Origin: Paludibacter sp.
GTDB taxonomy: Bacteria; Bacteroidota; Bacteroidia; Bacteroidales; Paludibacteraceae
Assembly: GCA_028710895.1 (NCBI GenBank)
Contig: JAQTTH010000013.1
Span: 62,001 to 126,000, forward strand
Direction of reading: 5' to 3'
Length of the DNA stretch: 64,000 nucleotides
The notes beneath the pieces were generated by a model. The model was not told where the DNA came from, made no database searches, and saw only the letters and a list, made by a program, of their open reading frames with translations. Numbering within the stretch: position 1 is the stretch's first letter; every line of letters begins with the position of its first letter. Positions 45,604 to 54,874 of this stretch are shown here, piece by piece. The position numbers were made by a program, and so were the translations under genes.

Positions 45604-48153
45604 TTATTTATTCAATGCCCCGATTACTCCATTTTCAGTTACTGTTTCAGCACTGATATTCATGCTTTTTGATGTGGCGTTATTGTAGAACGTCACTTGT
45701 GCATGTCCGTTCTGATCAGTTTTTACATCCGGATTCCAATACAAGGTGCGACGAACATCGACATCTTTTGGCATACGGTAACGTCCGTATTGTGGGCTGA
45801 AAAACTCTTTGTTATATGAATATCCTGTAAAAGTTGTGCTTCTTACACCCCCCGGCATTGTATGATAGTTCTTTTTAAGGGTAATAACGGCTACAGCAAC
45901 TCTCGTTGGGTCACCAATTCCGTTTAGCAGCCTGCTGATTGTTCCCATATCTTCAATAATCGATATTGTTTCAATTTCATCTATTAATGGTAAACGACCT
46001 CTCAATCCACGATTACTTGCACCCGTACTATTGTCGGAACCTGAACTGTAGCTGTCATCACCCAGCTCGGTTGCAAAAGTTTTTGAATCACGACGCACAA
46101 AACGAATTGCTTTTCCTTTATACGTTGCAGTTTCTGTGCCGTCGGGTTGGGGTGTTACAACTACATAGTCGTTTGTTTTTTGGAGAAATCCATATATATC
46201 GGTGGGTTGCCAATCGCCGGTATCTTCCATTTTATCCATTTCCTTTGTTACTTCGTATTTTAGGCTAACCTTCATAGGTATCTGCTTTTCTTTCACGGTT
46301 ACTTCCTTTAGCAAATGGTCACGTTCCGACATCGACAGGTTTTTCTGATTCTTTGAAGTAGTTAGGTCGAGCGAATCTACGGCTATGCCTTCACTATTTT
46401 TATTGGCTTTATAATGCAGATTGCTGTTTAACTCTGCTGTAGGGTAGGGCTGTGGGTCAGGCATAAACTGACGATTGAGCATAATGCGCGTATCTTTGCG
46501 TTTGTCCTTTACTTTCGATTGCAGTATGAGTTTAGCCACACCTTTAAAATCAAGTAGTCCGAAATTGAAATTCCCAACTGAGTCTGTCTTGCATTTACCT
46601 TGTTGCGAGGTACTATCACCCAGTAAAACCATGGAGACATCTACATTCTTCATTTTCTTTTTGAGCACTATGGAAGCGATATTTCCATCAATGTAAAGTT
46701 GTTTTTCAATTGGTTGTTTTATGTTGAAGGGTGTTTGTCCAACCATTTGTTTCCACGAATAACAGGTCCAACCCTGCGTAAGCATAAGCAAATCAAGTGC
46801 CTGACGACGTACGTTGTCGTTGTTCTGAAAATAGAATCCGGGATTTTCGATATAACCTTTTAGTTCCGACGATAGCAATAAATCGGTAAGAATGTTGGTG
46901 CTAATCGGATTATAGGGTGAGTTTGATTCATCCCGAACGGCTACTGAAAAAGTAGTTTCAACGGGTTGGTCGTGATTGTTCTTCAACTGAAAATCAAGCG
47001 ATACCCTTTCGAAAGGATTGTATGCAGCTTTGTTCTGAGTTACATTTATTTTCATTTGGCTCAAATGATTTACAAAAGCAACACGCTCACTCAGGATATC
47101 GCCGGCAGTATTGTATAGCGTGAACTGACTAACGCCGCTCGGTAGCAATTTCCTGGATATTTTATAAGCCGCCGCGTTTTCAGCATTCATATTCACTTGT
47201 TGCGACACATATAACACCCCCCGGCAAGTAACCGTAAGTCCCAGGGGTTCGTTTTCTGTTTGTGCATTTTTTTGAATATACAAGGCAATATTGTCGCTAT
47301 CCGAATTCTCAACAGTCACGGTATAGCCTTTGGATAAAGCCAACGGGAGTTCATATCTATAGTTACGACCATTGCACGAAACTTTTGCATAGTATTTCCC
47401 GGCACCGGGAGTGAAAACAAATGCGCCCATTCCCTGAAACTCTGAGTTCATATCTGCTACGGGTTCATCTTTTTCGTTATACACCGAACCTGTAACGACG
47501 CTGTTTTCGCCGTTTTTGTCGGTAGCTTTGAAAGCAACTTTTGATTGTACACCCTGAACAAGGCTACCACCCTCTGGAAAGAAATCCACATTTAACCTGT
47601 CTTTTGTCGGTTCTTCTTTTCTGATTTTGGGTATGCTTTGTGAATTGAGTCGGTCGGTAACGACGGGTGCGAATTGTCCCGGAATTTTTGGGTTGTCGTA
47701 CACGGTAAATATCCTCGAAAAGTAGTTGGCGGCTCCGAAATTCAGCATGTAACGGGTATAAGCTCTCACTTCGTAAAAACCACCATATCCGGTTGTGTTT
47801 AGCTTGAATTCGCCATGGCACTGACCGTTTTCCAGTTTGAATTTTTTACTTTCCACCACATACCCTTCGGTGTTTAGAAGCTCTACATACAGTATTTTAC
47901 TGAACGGGCTCAGCGCATTTCGGTCAGCACGCACGGTATAGGCTTTGAACCAAATGGTTTCGCCGAGGTAATATGCGGTATTGTCGAAGTGCAGATAGAC
48001 TTTCTCCTGCGGATAGTTCTTAGTGAAGTTTACAAGATGTTGTGGGTACGATTTTATTTTCCGAATGGCTGTGCTGTCTTGCGCCCGGAGGCTTGGGATG
48101 CCGAAAATAAGAAACAGAATGAACGATTTGAGTAAGAAGTTTGACTTGTTCAT
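45604..48153 (-). CDS. Large exported protein with alpha-2-macroglobulin (MG)-type domains
   Basis: About 849 residues; the ATG at 48153 is preferred because it puts a signal peptide first (MNKSNFLLKSFILFLIFGIP). The mature start (PQEKVYLHFDNTAYYLGETIWFKAY) is the MG1/MG2-like signature seen in Bacteroidota surface proteins. Further beta-sandwich domains follow, with a segment near 720-760 (LPLIDEIETISIIEDMGTIS) resembling a TonB-receptor plug remnant. It has no transmembrane barrel and no thioester motif. Function unknown; perhaps a periplasmic or surface scaffold. Confidence 0.7.
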   Translation of the reverse strand: MNKSNFLLKSFILFLIFGIPSLRAQDSTAIRKIKSYPQHLVNFTKNYPQEKVYLHFDNTAYYLGETIWFKAYTVRADRNALSPFSKILYVELLNTEGYVVESKKFKLENGQCHGEFKLNTTGYGGFYEVRAYTRYMLNFGAANYFSRIFTVYDNPKIPGQFAPVVTDRLNSQSIPKIRKEEPTKDRLNVDFFPEGGSLVQGVQSKVAFKATDKNGENSVVTGSVYNEKDEPVADMNSEFQGMGAFVFTPGAGKYYAKVSCNGRNYRYELPLALSKGYTVTVENSDSDNIALYIQKNAQTENEPLGLTVTCRGVLYVSQQVNMNAENAAAYKISRKLLPSGVSQFTLYNTAGDILSERVAFVNHLSQMKINVTQNKAAYNPFERVSLDFQLKNNHDQPVETTFSVAVRDESNSPYNPISTNILTDLLLSSELKGYIENPGFYFQNNDNVRRQALDLLMLTQGWTCYSWKQMVGQTPFNIKQPIEKQLYIDGNIASIVLKKKMKNVDVSMVLLGDSTSQQGKCKTDSVGNFNFGLLDFKGVAKLILQSKVKDKRKDTRIMLNRQFMPDPQPYPTAELNSNLHYKANKNSEGIAVDSLDLTTSKNQKNLSMSERDHLLKEVTVKEKQIPMKVSLKYEVTKEMDKMEDTGDWQPTDIYGFLQKTNDYVVVTPQPDGTETATYKGKAIRFVRRDSKTFATELGDDSYSSGSDNSTGASNRGLRGRLPLIDEIETISIIEDMGTISRLLNGIGDPTRVAVAVITLKKNYHTMPGGVRSTTFTGYSYNKEFFSPQYGRYRMPKDVDVRRTLYWNPDVKTDQNGHAQVTFYNNATSKSMNISAETVTENGVIGALNK

Positions 48154-48375
48154 AAAGACTGATTTGAGGGTGTATTTTGGTGTGCAATGCGACAAATAAC
48201 ATGCCAACAAATATAGTGAAAAATCTTAATATCCGATTGCAATCCGCCAATTTGCTTTTATGGCTTTTTTGATACAAACAGAAACAAACCAGAACTTTAT
48301 AACGAACCGAATTGTTTGATAATTAAATCAATTTATTTGTTTTGATGTAGCTAATTTACCAAATGATTGAAAGTG

Positions 48376-48435
48376 AAGTGGAGTCCCGCGACCACTTAAA
48401 TAAACGGAGCGATTCCGAAAAGCTTTATGAGTAGG
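48376..48435 (+). promoter_or_regulatory. Candidate structured leader motif, copy 2
   Basis: Hairpin AAGTGG/CCACTT (48376-48381 and 48392-48397), then 8 nt, then GGAGCGATT-CCGAAAAGCT-TTAT-GAGTAGG (48406-48435), ending 24 nt before the start codon. The core shares 23 aligned bases with that before the Bor-like gene (26677-26706). Confidence 0.5.
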
Positions 48436-48459
48436 AAAATATGGTAAATACTGACTACA

Positions 48460-49062
48460 ATGAAAACAAAAATTTTACTCTTGTTGCTACTTTTACCGGC
48501 ACTTGTTCCGGCTTATTCCATTACCTGGCAAGTTACAAACAGTGGTTTTAGTTTCACCCCGGCCACAGTTACAATTCATTTGGGCGATAATGTGAACTTT
48601 ACATTGGATGCCGACCACAACGCAGTTGAAGTGTCGTCTGCAACCTGGAATGCCAACGGTGCTACATCGAATGGTGGTTTTAATGTTGATTTTGGTGGCG
48701 GTTTGGTGGCGGCTTCGCTGCTTACGGTCGGAACGCATTATTACGTATGCCAGCCCCATGCTTCATTGGGTATGAAAGCGAAGATAGTGGTACTGGCAGC
48801 TACGGCTGTTGCCGAAACTCAAATGCCGCTGAATATTACGCTTGCTCCAAACCCGGCGAGTAGTTTTATCCGCATTACCACCAACGAAAACAACCTGATT
48901 GGTTCCGACTATGCATTGTTCGACAGACTTGGAAGGCAAATGCTGACTGGTAAGCTGACTGATAAAGTTACTTCTGTACCTGTTGACCAACTGGCTTCCG
49001 GCTTGTACTTTGTGCAGATAATTGCCCGAAGCACCGAAACTTTTAAAGTGATGATTAAATAG
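48460..49062 (+). CDS. Cupredoxin with T9SS C-terminal sorting domain
   Basis: A 200-residue secreted protein with a signal peptide (about 1-20). Residues 21-113 form a plastocyanin/azurin-like domain with a complete type 1 copper ligand set: H53 (DADHNAVEV), C97, H100 and M105 (YYVCQPHASLGMKAKI). Residues about 122-200 form a T9SS type A sorting domain (LAPNPASSFIRI ... ASGLYFVQI ... TFKVMIK). A copper electron carrier displayed on the cell surface is the natural reading. The leader carries the shared RNA motif. Confidence 0.85.
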   Translation: MKTKILLLLLLLPALVPAYSITWQVTNSGFSFTPATVTIHLGDNVNFTLDADHNAVEVSSATWNANGATSNGGFNVDFGGGLVAASLLTVGTHYYVCQPHASLGMKAKIVVLAATAVAETQMPLNITLAPNPASSFIRITTNENNLIGSDYALFDRLGRQMLTGKLTDKVTSVPVDQLASGLYFVQIIARSTETFKVMIK

Positions 49063-49089
49063 CCAGATATTACTTTGCAGATATATAAT

Positions 49090-49123
49090 AAACGCGAACC
49101 GGGTAACCGATTCGCGTTTTTTT
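49090..49123. terminator. Terminator after the cupredoxin gene
   Basis: AAACGCGAA (49090-49098) pairs with TTCGCGTTT (49111-49119), extended by CGG/CCG, then a T run. The hairpin core is nearly the inverse of that after thrS. Confidence 0.85.
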
Positions 49124-49165
49124 GTTTTCAAGCTTTTCAAAACTCTTATTTCTGTGTAAACCTAG

Positions 49166-50047
49166 TTATAAATTTTTAAACCAGCCATTTTTGATTTCAA
49201 CCGATTCAATAATTTTCGTGTCAACACCTAATCTAAGTTCTTTCAATTTGTCACAAAGTAAATCACCGTCAATCAAGTCAATTGGAGGTGCTCCGTCTCT
49301 CGTTGCTTCTTTTACTGCTTCACGTGTAAATGTTCCTGTTGTAATTACAAGTCCTTTATCAGCTCGACCTTGCATAGCACCTCTAAAATCTCTGATTTGA
49401 CTTGGAGAAACTGAACCTTTATATCATTTACATTGAAAAATAACATGGAAACTTAAAAACCCGCTAACTCGAACAATCCCTTTTCCATCGATTCCACCAT
49501 CACCAACTTTTCCAGTTACTTCAACCTGAAAAAATCCACTTTCTCTTAATAGTCTTTGTGCAAGTCGTTCAAATGCTGCGGGAGATATTTCATACAGTGT
49601 ATTTAATAATTTTTCTTTCCAGCCTTCTTCGTTCTCAATTTCGTCTGTTATTTCTTGTTCGTTTTCAGTCTCTTTTTGAGTTTTTTCTTTCTTTTGTGAA
49701 GGCTTGATTTGCTCTCTAACAGTTTTGACGATTTCAGTATAGTCAAGTTCAGAGGTATCAACAACAGACTTTGATAATGACCAAATTCCTCTTGACGAAT
49801 TCTCAAGAAGTCCAAACTTTTTTAGATATGTTCTACTCCAAGCAAGTCTGTATTCAACTTCACTTCTAGAACCATTCTCACCATGAGGTACCTGTAGAGT
49901 TCCCTCTGATAAAGCAGCAATTTCATAAACTTTGTTGTTTATTTCTTCAATTGTTCCCGAACCACCCAAATTGATAAGTGCGTCAACTGTTGGAATGATT
50001 AATTCATCAAAAGTAGGAAAGCCTGAGTTCTGTCTTTTTCTTGCCAT
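49166..50047 (-). pseudogene. mrr: Mrr-type restriction endonuclease interrupted by a nonsense codon
   Basis: A 293-codon Mrr-family gene for methylation-dependent DNA cleavage. The N-terminal winged-helix part (about 1-100) is followed by a charged linker and the Mrr catalytic domain (GDGGIDGKGIVRV, then FQCK). A TGA at 49424-49426 interrupts the frame directly after FQCK, where relatives have arginine, giving FQCK-stop-YKGSVSPSQIRDFRG. The frame then continues cleanly to 49166. A CGA-to-TGA change would explain it. The truncated product would keep the QxK but lose the last 85 residues. Probably inactive. Confidence 0.8.
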
Positions 50048-50353
50048 TATTTAGTTTTTATCTGGTTGTTTTCCTTTTTTTTAAGCTTACCGCTAACACG
50101 GGTATATGCGCAATCACACATATATCTCCTGTATCTTCAACTATCAATAACGCATATCATGTGCTATTAATTTTAGATTTAACGACCGCAAATATACTAA
50201 TAGATTTTTATTATTAACCTAAATAGATAAAATAATTTTATCATACGTGGCATTATAATATTTCCGAATGACAAGATACTTTATTGATATTGTCTTTCAG
50301 CAAAGGAATAATATTTATAAGAATAAAGCAGAATTAAGGTAGAAGGGGTTTCT

Positions 50354-50595
50354 ACTTTTGTAGGATAGTTCCTGCAGCTTGCAGCACCTCTCCAACTTTT
50401 GTGAGGCATTTGCCACAGCTTGCAGCACCTTTCTAATTTTTGTGAGACATTACCTGCAGCGTGCAGGACCTCTCTAATTTTTGTGAGACATTACCTGCAG
50501 CGTGCAGGACCTCTCTAATTTTTGTGAGATGGTTGCGGAAACTTTCTGCAACCATCCAACTTTTGTGGGAGAGTTCCCGCAGCAGAATTTGACAT
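50354..50595. repeat. 41-bp tandem repeat array, about six units, each with a hairpin
   Basis: Units recur with exact 41-bp spacing of the TTTTGTrrG landmark (50360, 50401, 50442, 50483, 50524, 50565). Most contain a palindrome of the CCTGCAGCGTGCAGG type. The fifth unit has a different stem (ATGGTTGC/GCAACCAT) that still pairs. The array lies between the interrupted mrr gene and the FISUMP gene and contains no reading frame of note. Confidence 0.85.
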
Positions 50596-50623
50596 TTATA
50601 GCTTTCCTGAAACGGAAAAAAGA

Positions 50624-50653
50624 AAAAGGATGACCGTTCCCGATCATCCTTTT
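50624..50653 (-). terminator. Terminator of the FISUMP gene
   Basis: AAAAGGATGA (50624-50633) pairs with TCATCCTTTT (50644-50653). On the minus strand it is followed by a T-rich tract. Confidence 0.75.
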
Positions 50654-50675
50654 GTTTCTTGATAGTATGATTCGC

Positions 50676-51737
50676 TTAATCCTTTATGCAGCGTACCGAA
50701 AAGCCATAGCTTTTGGGGTAGGTGTTGGTACCGGGGGTAATGTCGTAGTTGCTGAGGCTTCGGAAACGGGCCGTTGTTTTGTCGTTTTCGTCGGTTGTCC
50801 ACCAGGCCGTGTAGCGGGTTACGTAGTTATAAACGCCGTAGTCGCCCCGTATGCCTGTTGGCAGGCAGCTGAAACCCGATGTGTTGTTCAGCGAGCTATA
50901 GGTGGCGGGGTCGAGGTATCCGGTGGCTCCGGCAATGGATGAATCTATCCAGTCGGATTTGGCACCTAATGCGGCTGCCACCGTGCCGGAGGTACCCGTG
51001 TTTGTTGCCAGGTAGCTTATTAAGGTGTTCCACTCGGCATCCGAAGCAATGTGCCATCCGGCGGGAGCCAGTTTGCGGGCGTCGGCTACCGCGTAGAAAT
51101 TATAGAGTCGTCCGAACTTGGCAATGGTGTTGGAGTCGTTCACGTTGTTGTAGGTACATTGCGCGCCCACTTTCAGCGAGGCCCACTTAGCATCTGTTTT
51201 TTCGGTGGCCAGGGCATTGCCGTTGTTGTAATGCGTAACTATCAGGTTTTCGGCCATCCAGGTTTGTGTGCCAATGGTGATGGTATGATACAGGTTTCCG
51301 TCCACATCGGTAACGGTGCCGTAGGTCAAATCGGTATTTAAAACGCTTGTTGGCGACGTGGGGTCGGAGGGAGTTGTCACCATATAGGTATTTCCGTATC
51401 CGGTTCCGTTGGCATTGGTGGCATAGGCACGCAGGTAGAAGGTGAAGCCGGGGAACATGTTTTCGAGCGCACTAACGAAACTGCCTGTTCCTGTTCCGTC
51501 GGTAGTTGTGCTGTTTTTGGTGGTGGGGTCGGGCAGGGTCGACCAGCAAATACCCCGCGCTGTAACGGCCGAACCACCGTCGGAAGTAACAATTCCTCCG
51601 CAAGTGGCCGTTGTTTGGGTAACGGCGCTTGTTGTATAGGTTGTAACGGTTGGTACAAGGTCGGTGGCTGTACAGGCCGGGAGTAGGGCTATGGCCGCAC
51701 AAAAGAAAATGATTGCTTGAATGTTTTTTATCTTCAT
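50676..51737 (-). CDS. FISUMP-domain lipoprotein
   Basis: A 353-residue lipoprotein (lipobox LPAC, about Cys22). A fibronectin-like domain (about 28-125, with GSAVTARGICWST) precedes a C-terminal FISUMP domain (about 140-353: GTQTWMAENL, RLYNFYAVADARKLAPAGWH, SDAEWNTL, FRSLSNYD). These surface proteins are common in Bacteroidota and Fibrobacteres; their role is not established. It lies 2 bp after the barrel protein gene and is surely co-transcribed. Confidence 0.83.
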   Translation of the reverse strand: MKIKNIQAIIFFCAAIALLPACTATDLVPTVTTYTTSAVTQTTATCGGIVTSDGGSAVTARGICWSTLPDPTTKNSTTTDGTGTGSFVSALENMFPGFTFYLRAYATNANGTGYGNTYMVTTPSDPTSPTSVLNTDLTYGTVTDVDGNLYHTITIGTQTWMAENLIVTHYNNGNALATEKTDAKWASLKVGAQCTYNNVNDSNTIAKFGRLYNFYAVADARKLAPAGWHIASDAEWNTLISYLATNTGTSGTVAAALGAKSDWIDSSIAGATGYLDPATYSSLNNTSGFSCLPTGIRGDYGVYNYVTRYTAWWTTDENDKTTARFRSLSNYDITPGTNTYPKSYGFSVRCIKD

Positions 51738-51739
51738 AA

Positions 51740-53323
51740 TCAGAATCTTTTTGATAAGTTGATAAATACGCGACCCGATGCATTTCCCTGTTCCAGCGTT
51801 CCTTCAAAGTCGGTTGACAGCATCAGGCTTTTGGATAATCTCCACGAGAGGCTCACATCGGTAATGTCCTGATTGTAAATCATGTCTTTGCGGTATTCCA
51901 CTTCGGCCACCAAATTGCCATCGATAAAGTCTTTCGATAGGGTAGCTCCGTATAAAAAGCCGGAGAGGTTGGCTGTTTTGAGAGCCGTGCCCGTAAGTGT
52001 GAGCGATGCATCAATAAACGGCAGCTTCGAATAAGTCAGGTAGGTGATTGCATTCATCGACTCGTGCGAAGTAGGCGTTTGAAGGCGGTAACCGGCATTT
52101 CCACCCCATGTAAAGTATTTGAACGGACGGTAATTGAAGCGGAAGCGTAAGCCCTGACGCATTTCTTTTTCGAGTGTGCTGTCTATTTTGTTCTTGTAAG
52201 TTTCGTAGTAGTACACGTTGCGGCGGGCATCGTAGGTCAGTGCCAGCGACAGATTGTTTACAGGGCGATATCCCAGCGACAGGTACAAGCCTGTGAGGCT
52301 GAAATCGGTAATGGCTTTGTTGTTTTCGATGGCGTATAAATCAATTTCGGCCGAACCAAAGAAGTCGACGTTTTTCAGCAGCGTATTGGAGTGCTGCAGG
52401 TACATATAGCGTCTGTCGGTTTTCATATTATTGGTCTGATTGAAAAAGGCCAGGGATGTTTGTGCCGAGCGGAACTCATTAGTGTAGTTATGACTGATAA
52501 AAGCGCCGTACTGAAGCAAATGAGCATCGAAACCATAGGTGGAGTCGTTAGGGCGTGTGCCTGCCAAAGCTCCCACGGTAATGTCTTTGAATGTTTTTTC
52601 GAACTGAAGTCCGTCAACAGCACCCACATTGGCGGTGTTTACATTGATCTTTCGACCCAACGATAGCGAAGCCGTTTTATTGAAATCGTAGCGGAGATTG
52701 AGGTTGTAGACTTTCAAATCGCGGAACTTCTCCAGCGGGTTGTTCAGCGTATGGGTGTACGACATGTAGTTTTCGAACGACAAACCGCTGTTGCCAATGT
52801 GCTCGGCATTTAATGCCAGGTTATACTTCAGGCGGAAGTTGGGTGTCGATTTGCTCAGCGGATCACTTGAAAAGTTGGAATACGACGAAACGGAGAACCG
52901 ACCATCGAAATGCGCTTTGTTGACAGTGGTGGTATCGGCTGCTTTTTTCTTTGCGAGGGCCAGATCGTTTACTGCCACGGGTTCAACCGATTTTTCGGCA
53001 GCAATCTCCAGCGGTACGTCTGTTTTTTTGACAGCAACGCGGGCAATGACTGTGTTTGTTATCGAGAGCTTCGTGCTGCCAATGGCTGTCCCAATACAGG
53101 AAATCGTAGATAAACCTGTTACAACGAGGGCCGGTTCCAACCGGTTGTTTTTGGTGATAAATAAGGTGTCGCCTATCTGAATGCCGCTTGTGTTTACAAA
53201 TTTGACATAGGTATTTTGCGAACTGATAAATGACACACTGCCTATCAGCTCATCGGTATTCGATTGGCCAAACGCGGTGAGGCTGACGCACAAAAACAAC
53301 AATATGAAAAATCGGTTTATCAT
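51740..53323 (-). CDS. Outer-membrane beta-barrel protein
   Basis: A 527-residue protein with a signal peptide (MINRFFILLFLCVSLTAFGQ). Residues 20-95 form a soluble beta domain (GDTLFITKNNRLEPALVVTG). From about 140 on, amphipathic strands alternate as in barrels (NFRLKYNLALNAEHIGNSG, SLSLGRKINVNTANVG, RQGLRFRFNYRPFKYFTWGG), ending with a terminal phenylalanine (INLSKRF). It resembles uncharacterised porin-like proteins. Being downstream of the multihaem operon it could serve as the barrel of a porin-cytochrome conduit, but this is inferred. Confidence 0.68.
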   Translation of the reverse strand: MINRFFILLFLCVSLTAFGQSNTDELIGSVSFISSQNTYVKFVNTSGIQIGDTLFITKNNRLEPALVVTGLSTISCIGTAIGSTKLSITNTVIARVAVKKTDVPLEIAAEKSVEPVAVNDLALAKKKAADTTTVNKAHFDGRFSVSSYSNFSSDPLSKSTPNFRLKYNLALNAEHIGNSGLSFENYMSYTHTLNNPLEKFRDLKVYNLNLRYDFNKTASLSLGRKINVNTANVGAVDGLQFEKTFKDITVGALAGTRPNDSTYGFDAHLLQYGAFISHNYTNEFRSAQTSLAFFNQTNNMKTDRRYMYLQHSNTLLKNVDFFGSAEIDLYAIENNKAITDFSLTGLYLSLGYRPVNNLSLALTYDARRNVYYYETYKNKIDSTLEKEMRQGLRFRFNYRPFKYFTWGGNAGYRLQTPTSHESMNAITYLTYSKLPFIDASLTLTGTALKTANLSGFLYGATLSKDFIDGNLVAEVEYRKDMIYNQDITDVSLSWRLSKSLMLSTDFEGTLEQGNASGRVFINLSKRF

Positions 53324-53373
53324 TTAACTTTGTTTAGCTTATTAGGTATTAAGTATGTGATCTAAATAGCCTG

Positions 53374-53813
53374 TATTATTTTAATCCGCCCCGTATATCC
53401 CCTAAAGGGGACTCTTGCTGTGTAAAAAGGTTTATTTTTATTACACATTTCGAATTTCGAAAGCCCCCTTTAGGGGGTTGGGGGCAGTTAAGAATGAGTT
53501 GTTTTTATATAAATTAATATATTGCAAGTTCTCATATAGTCCTTTAGGCTGAAAAGCCTTATAATTTAGCCCAATGGCAACGTCCTGAAAGGACAACGCC
53601 TTGGGTAAAATGATCAAAATCAATTTATGCCCTGAAGGGGCTATATATAATATCAGAAAAATGGTATTTTACACCTCTGCAATCTGGCGGAATTGGTGCA
53701 GAATACAATTAAAACCGCCCCCAACCCCCTAAAGGGGGCTTTGAATTAGTATCGTCTCGCCAACCACTCTTTAAGTCCCCTTTAGGGGATATAGGGGCGG
53801 ATTAAAAATAATA
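53374..53813. mobile_element. MITE-like element with about 39-bp terminal inverted repeats
   Basis: The ends 53374-53412 and 53774-53813 are near-perfect inverted repeats (two or three differences). A second inverted pair lies inside (53460-53489 and 53713-53742, one difference), rich in CCCCTTTAGGGG. The centre holds short palindromes such as CGTCCTGAAAGGACAACG. There is no transposase. It sits between the 12-haem cytochrome gene and the barrel gene. Elements of this CCCTAAAGGGG type recur in Bacteroidota genomes. Confidence 0.72.
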
Positions 53814-53905
53814 CTGTTTCCTTAATTTGTCGGAAGGTACATTGTTCCGAAAATTTACTTTCAAACTCACGTCAATTCATTCTACCTGCCAATCACAATT
53901 AACCT

Positions 53906-54859
53906 TTACAAATGCTGAATATCATCATGGCATCTGCCACAGGTGTTTGCTGCATCGTATCGGGCATCATTCACATGGCAATCGGTACATTTGGTCCACA
54001 CGTTGCGGTGCTTGCCCGAATAGATACCAAAGAATGCATCATGTTGCTTCATCTTCACCGTGTTCCAGGTTTGTGTTGTATGACATTCGCCACAACTGTA
54101 GCGTGCAAAAACAGTAGAGTGAGCGGGGCTCGAAGCAGTTGCCTGTGCTTTTTTACCTCCATGACAGGTTGTACAGTCGGTCGAAAGTTTCTTGCGGTAA
54201 TCGCCTCCTTTGTGGCAGTCGTTGCAACTGATATTATGCCCTCCTGTCAATGGGAAGAAGCTATGATCGAATCCTTTGCCTATTTTGTTCCAGTCCATTC
54301 CGGCCATGCTGTGGCAATGCGCACAATCGGTATCGAAGCCGAGGGCTCTGTGATCGTAGGGTTTACCCGCCGTTGCATAGTATTTGTCTTTGTGACAGGC
54401 AAAACAATCGGTGCGCAGATTATCGAACCTCAAAGCGGATGCTGACGTATGGCAGCGGTTACAATCGGCAGTGGCATGAGCACCCCGAAGTGGGAAGCCT
54501 GCTTGTTGGTGCAGCGATTTTACGTTTGAAATCAACCACGAATTGGTGGTATGGCAGCGTTCACAATCATTACCTGTAGTTCCCTGATGCACATCTATAT
54601 GGCATTCATTACATTTGGTTTTTACATTTTTGAAATCAAGCGAGACATGGCACTTACGGCAATCCACATTTTTATGCTGACCTGTGAGGGGAAATGATGT
54701 TTTCCTGTGATCGAAACCGTTTTTCTTTATATTATTCCAGTTTTCTGTGACATGACAAACCGCACAGTCTACCTTGAGTTTAGCTCCGTGGGGAGACTTT
54801 TTCTCAGCAGCAACAAGTTGTATGCAACATAATAATATAAATAAAGTGACTTTACGCAT
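53906..54859 (-). CDS. Twelve-haem c-type cytochrome
   Basis: A 317-residue periplasmic or surface multihaem cytochrome c with a signal peptide (MRKVTLFILLCCIQLVAA) and twelve CxxCH haem motifs, from CAVCH near residue 32 to CGRCH near the C-terminus. Many extra histidines (GFDH, LTGQH, LRGAH, LTGGH) supply distal ligands, as in tetrahaem cytochrome c7/NrfB-like repeats. Last gene of the cytochrome operon. Confidence 0.9.
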   Translation of the reverse strand: MRKVTLFILLCCIQLVAAEKKSPHGAKLKVDCAVCHVTENWNNIKKNGFDHRKTSFPLTGQHKNVDCRKCHVSLDFKNVKTKCNECHIDVHQGTTGNDCERCHTTNSWLISNVKSLHQQAGFPLRGAHATADCNRCHTSASALRFDNLRTDCFACHKDKYYATAGKPYDHRALGFDTDCAHCHSMAGMDWNKIGKGFDHSFFPLTGGHNISCNDCHKGGDYRKKLSTDCTTCHGGKKAQATASSPAHSTVFARYSCGECHTTQTWNTVKMKQHDAFFGIYSGKHRNVWTKCTDCHVNDARYDAANTCGRCHDDIQHL

Positions 54860-54874
54860 TTCTTATTTGTTTGA

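Noticed and set aside
49424-49426. TGA in mrr as a recoded codon or alternative genetic code
   Set aside because: TGA ends many other genes here, for example the RHS toxin gene and rhodanese region genes, and no selenocysteine-type stem-loop is evident; a nonsense mutation is simpler.
50354-50595. CRISPR array
   Set aside because: Units are contiguous 41-bp repeats without unique spacers, and no cas genes are present in the window.
53441-53623. 60-residue open frame inside the inverted-repeat element
   Set aside because: It is formed by repeat sequence (CCCCTTTAGGGG arms), has no protein-like composition and no homologue that I recognise.
53912-54445. Plus-strand 177-residue open frame opposite the 12-haem cytochrome
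   Set aside because: It is the antisense shadow of the CxxCH-rich gene; such complementary frames are common opposite multihaem genes.
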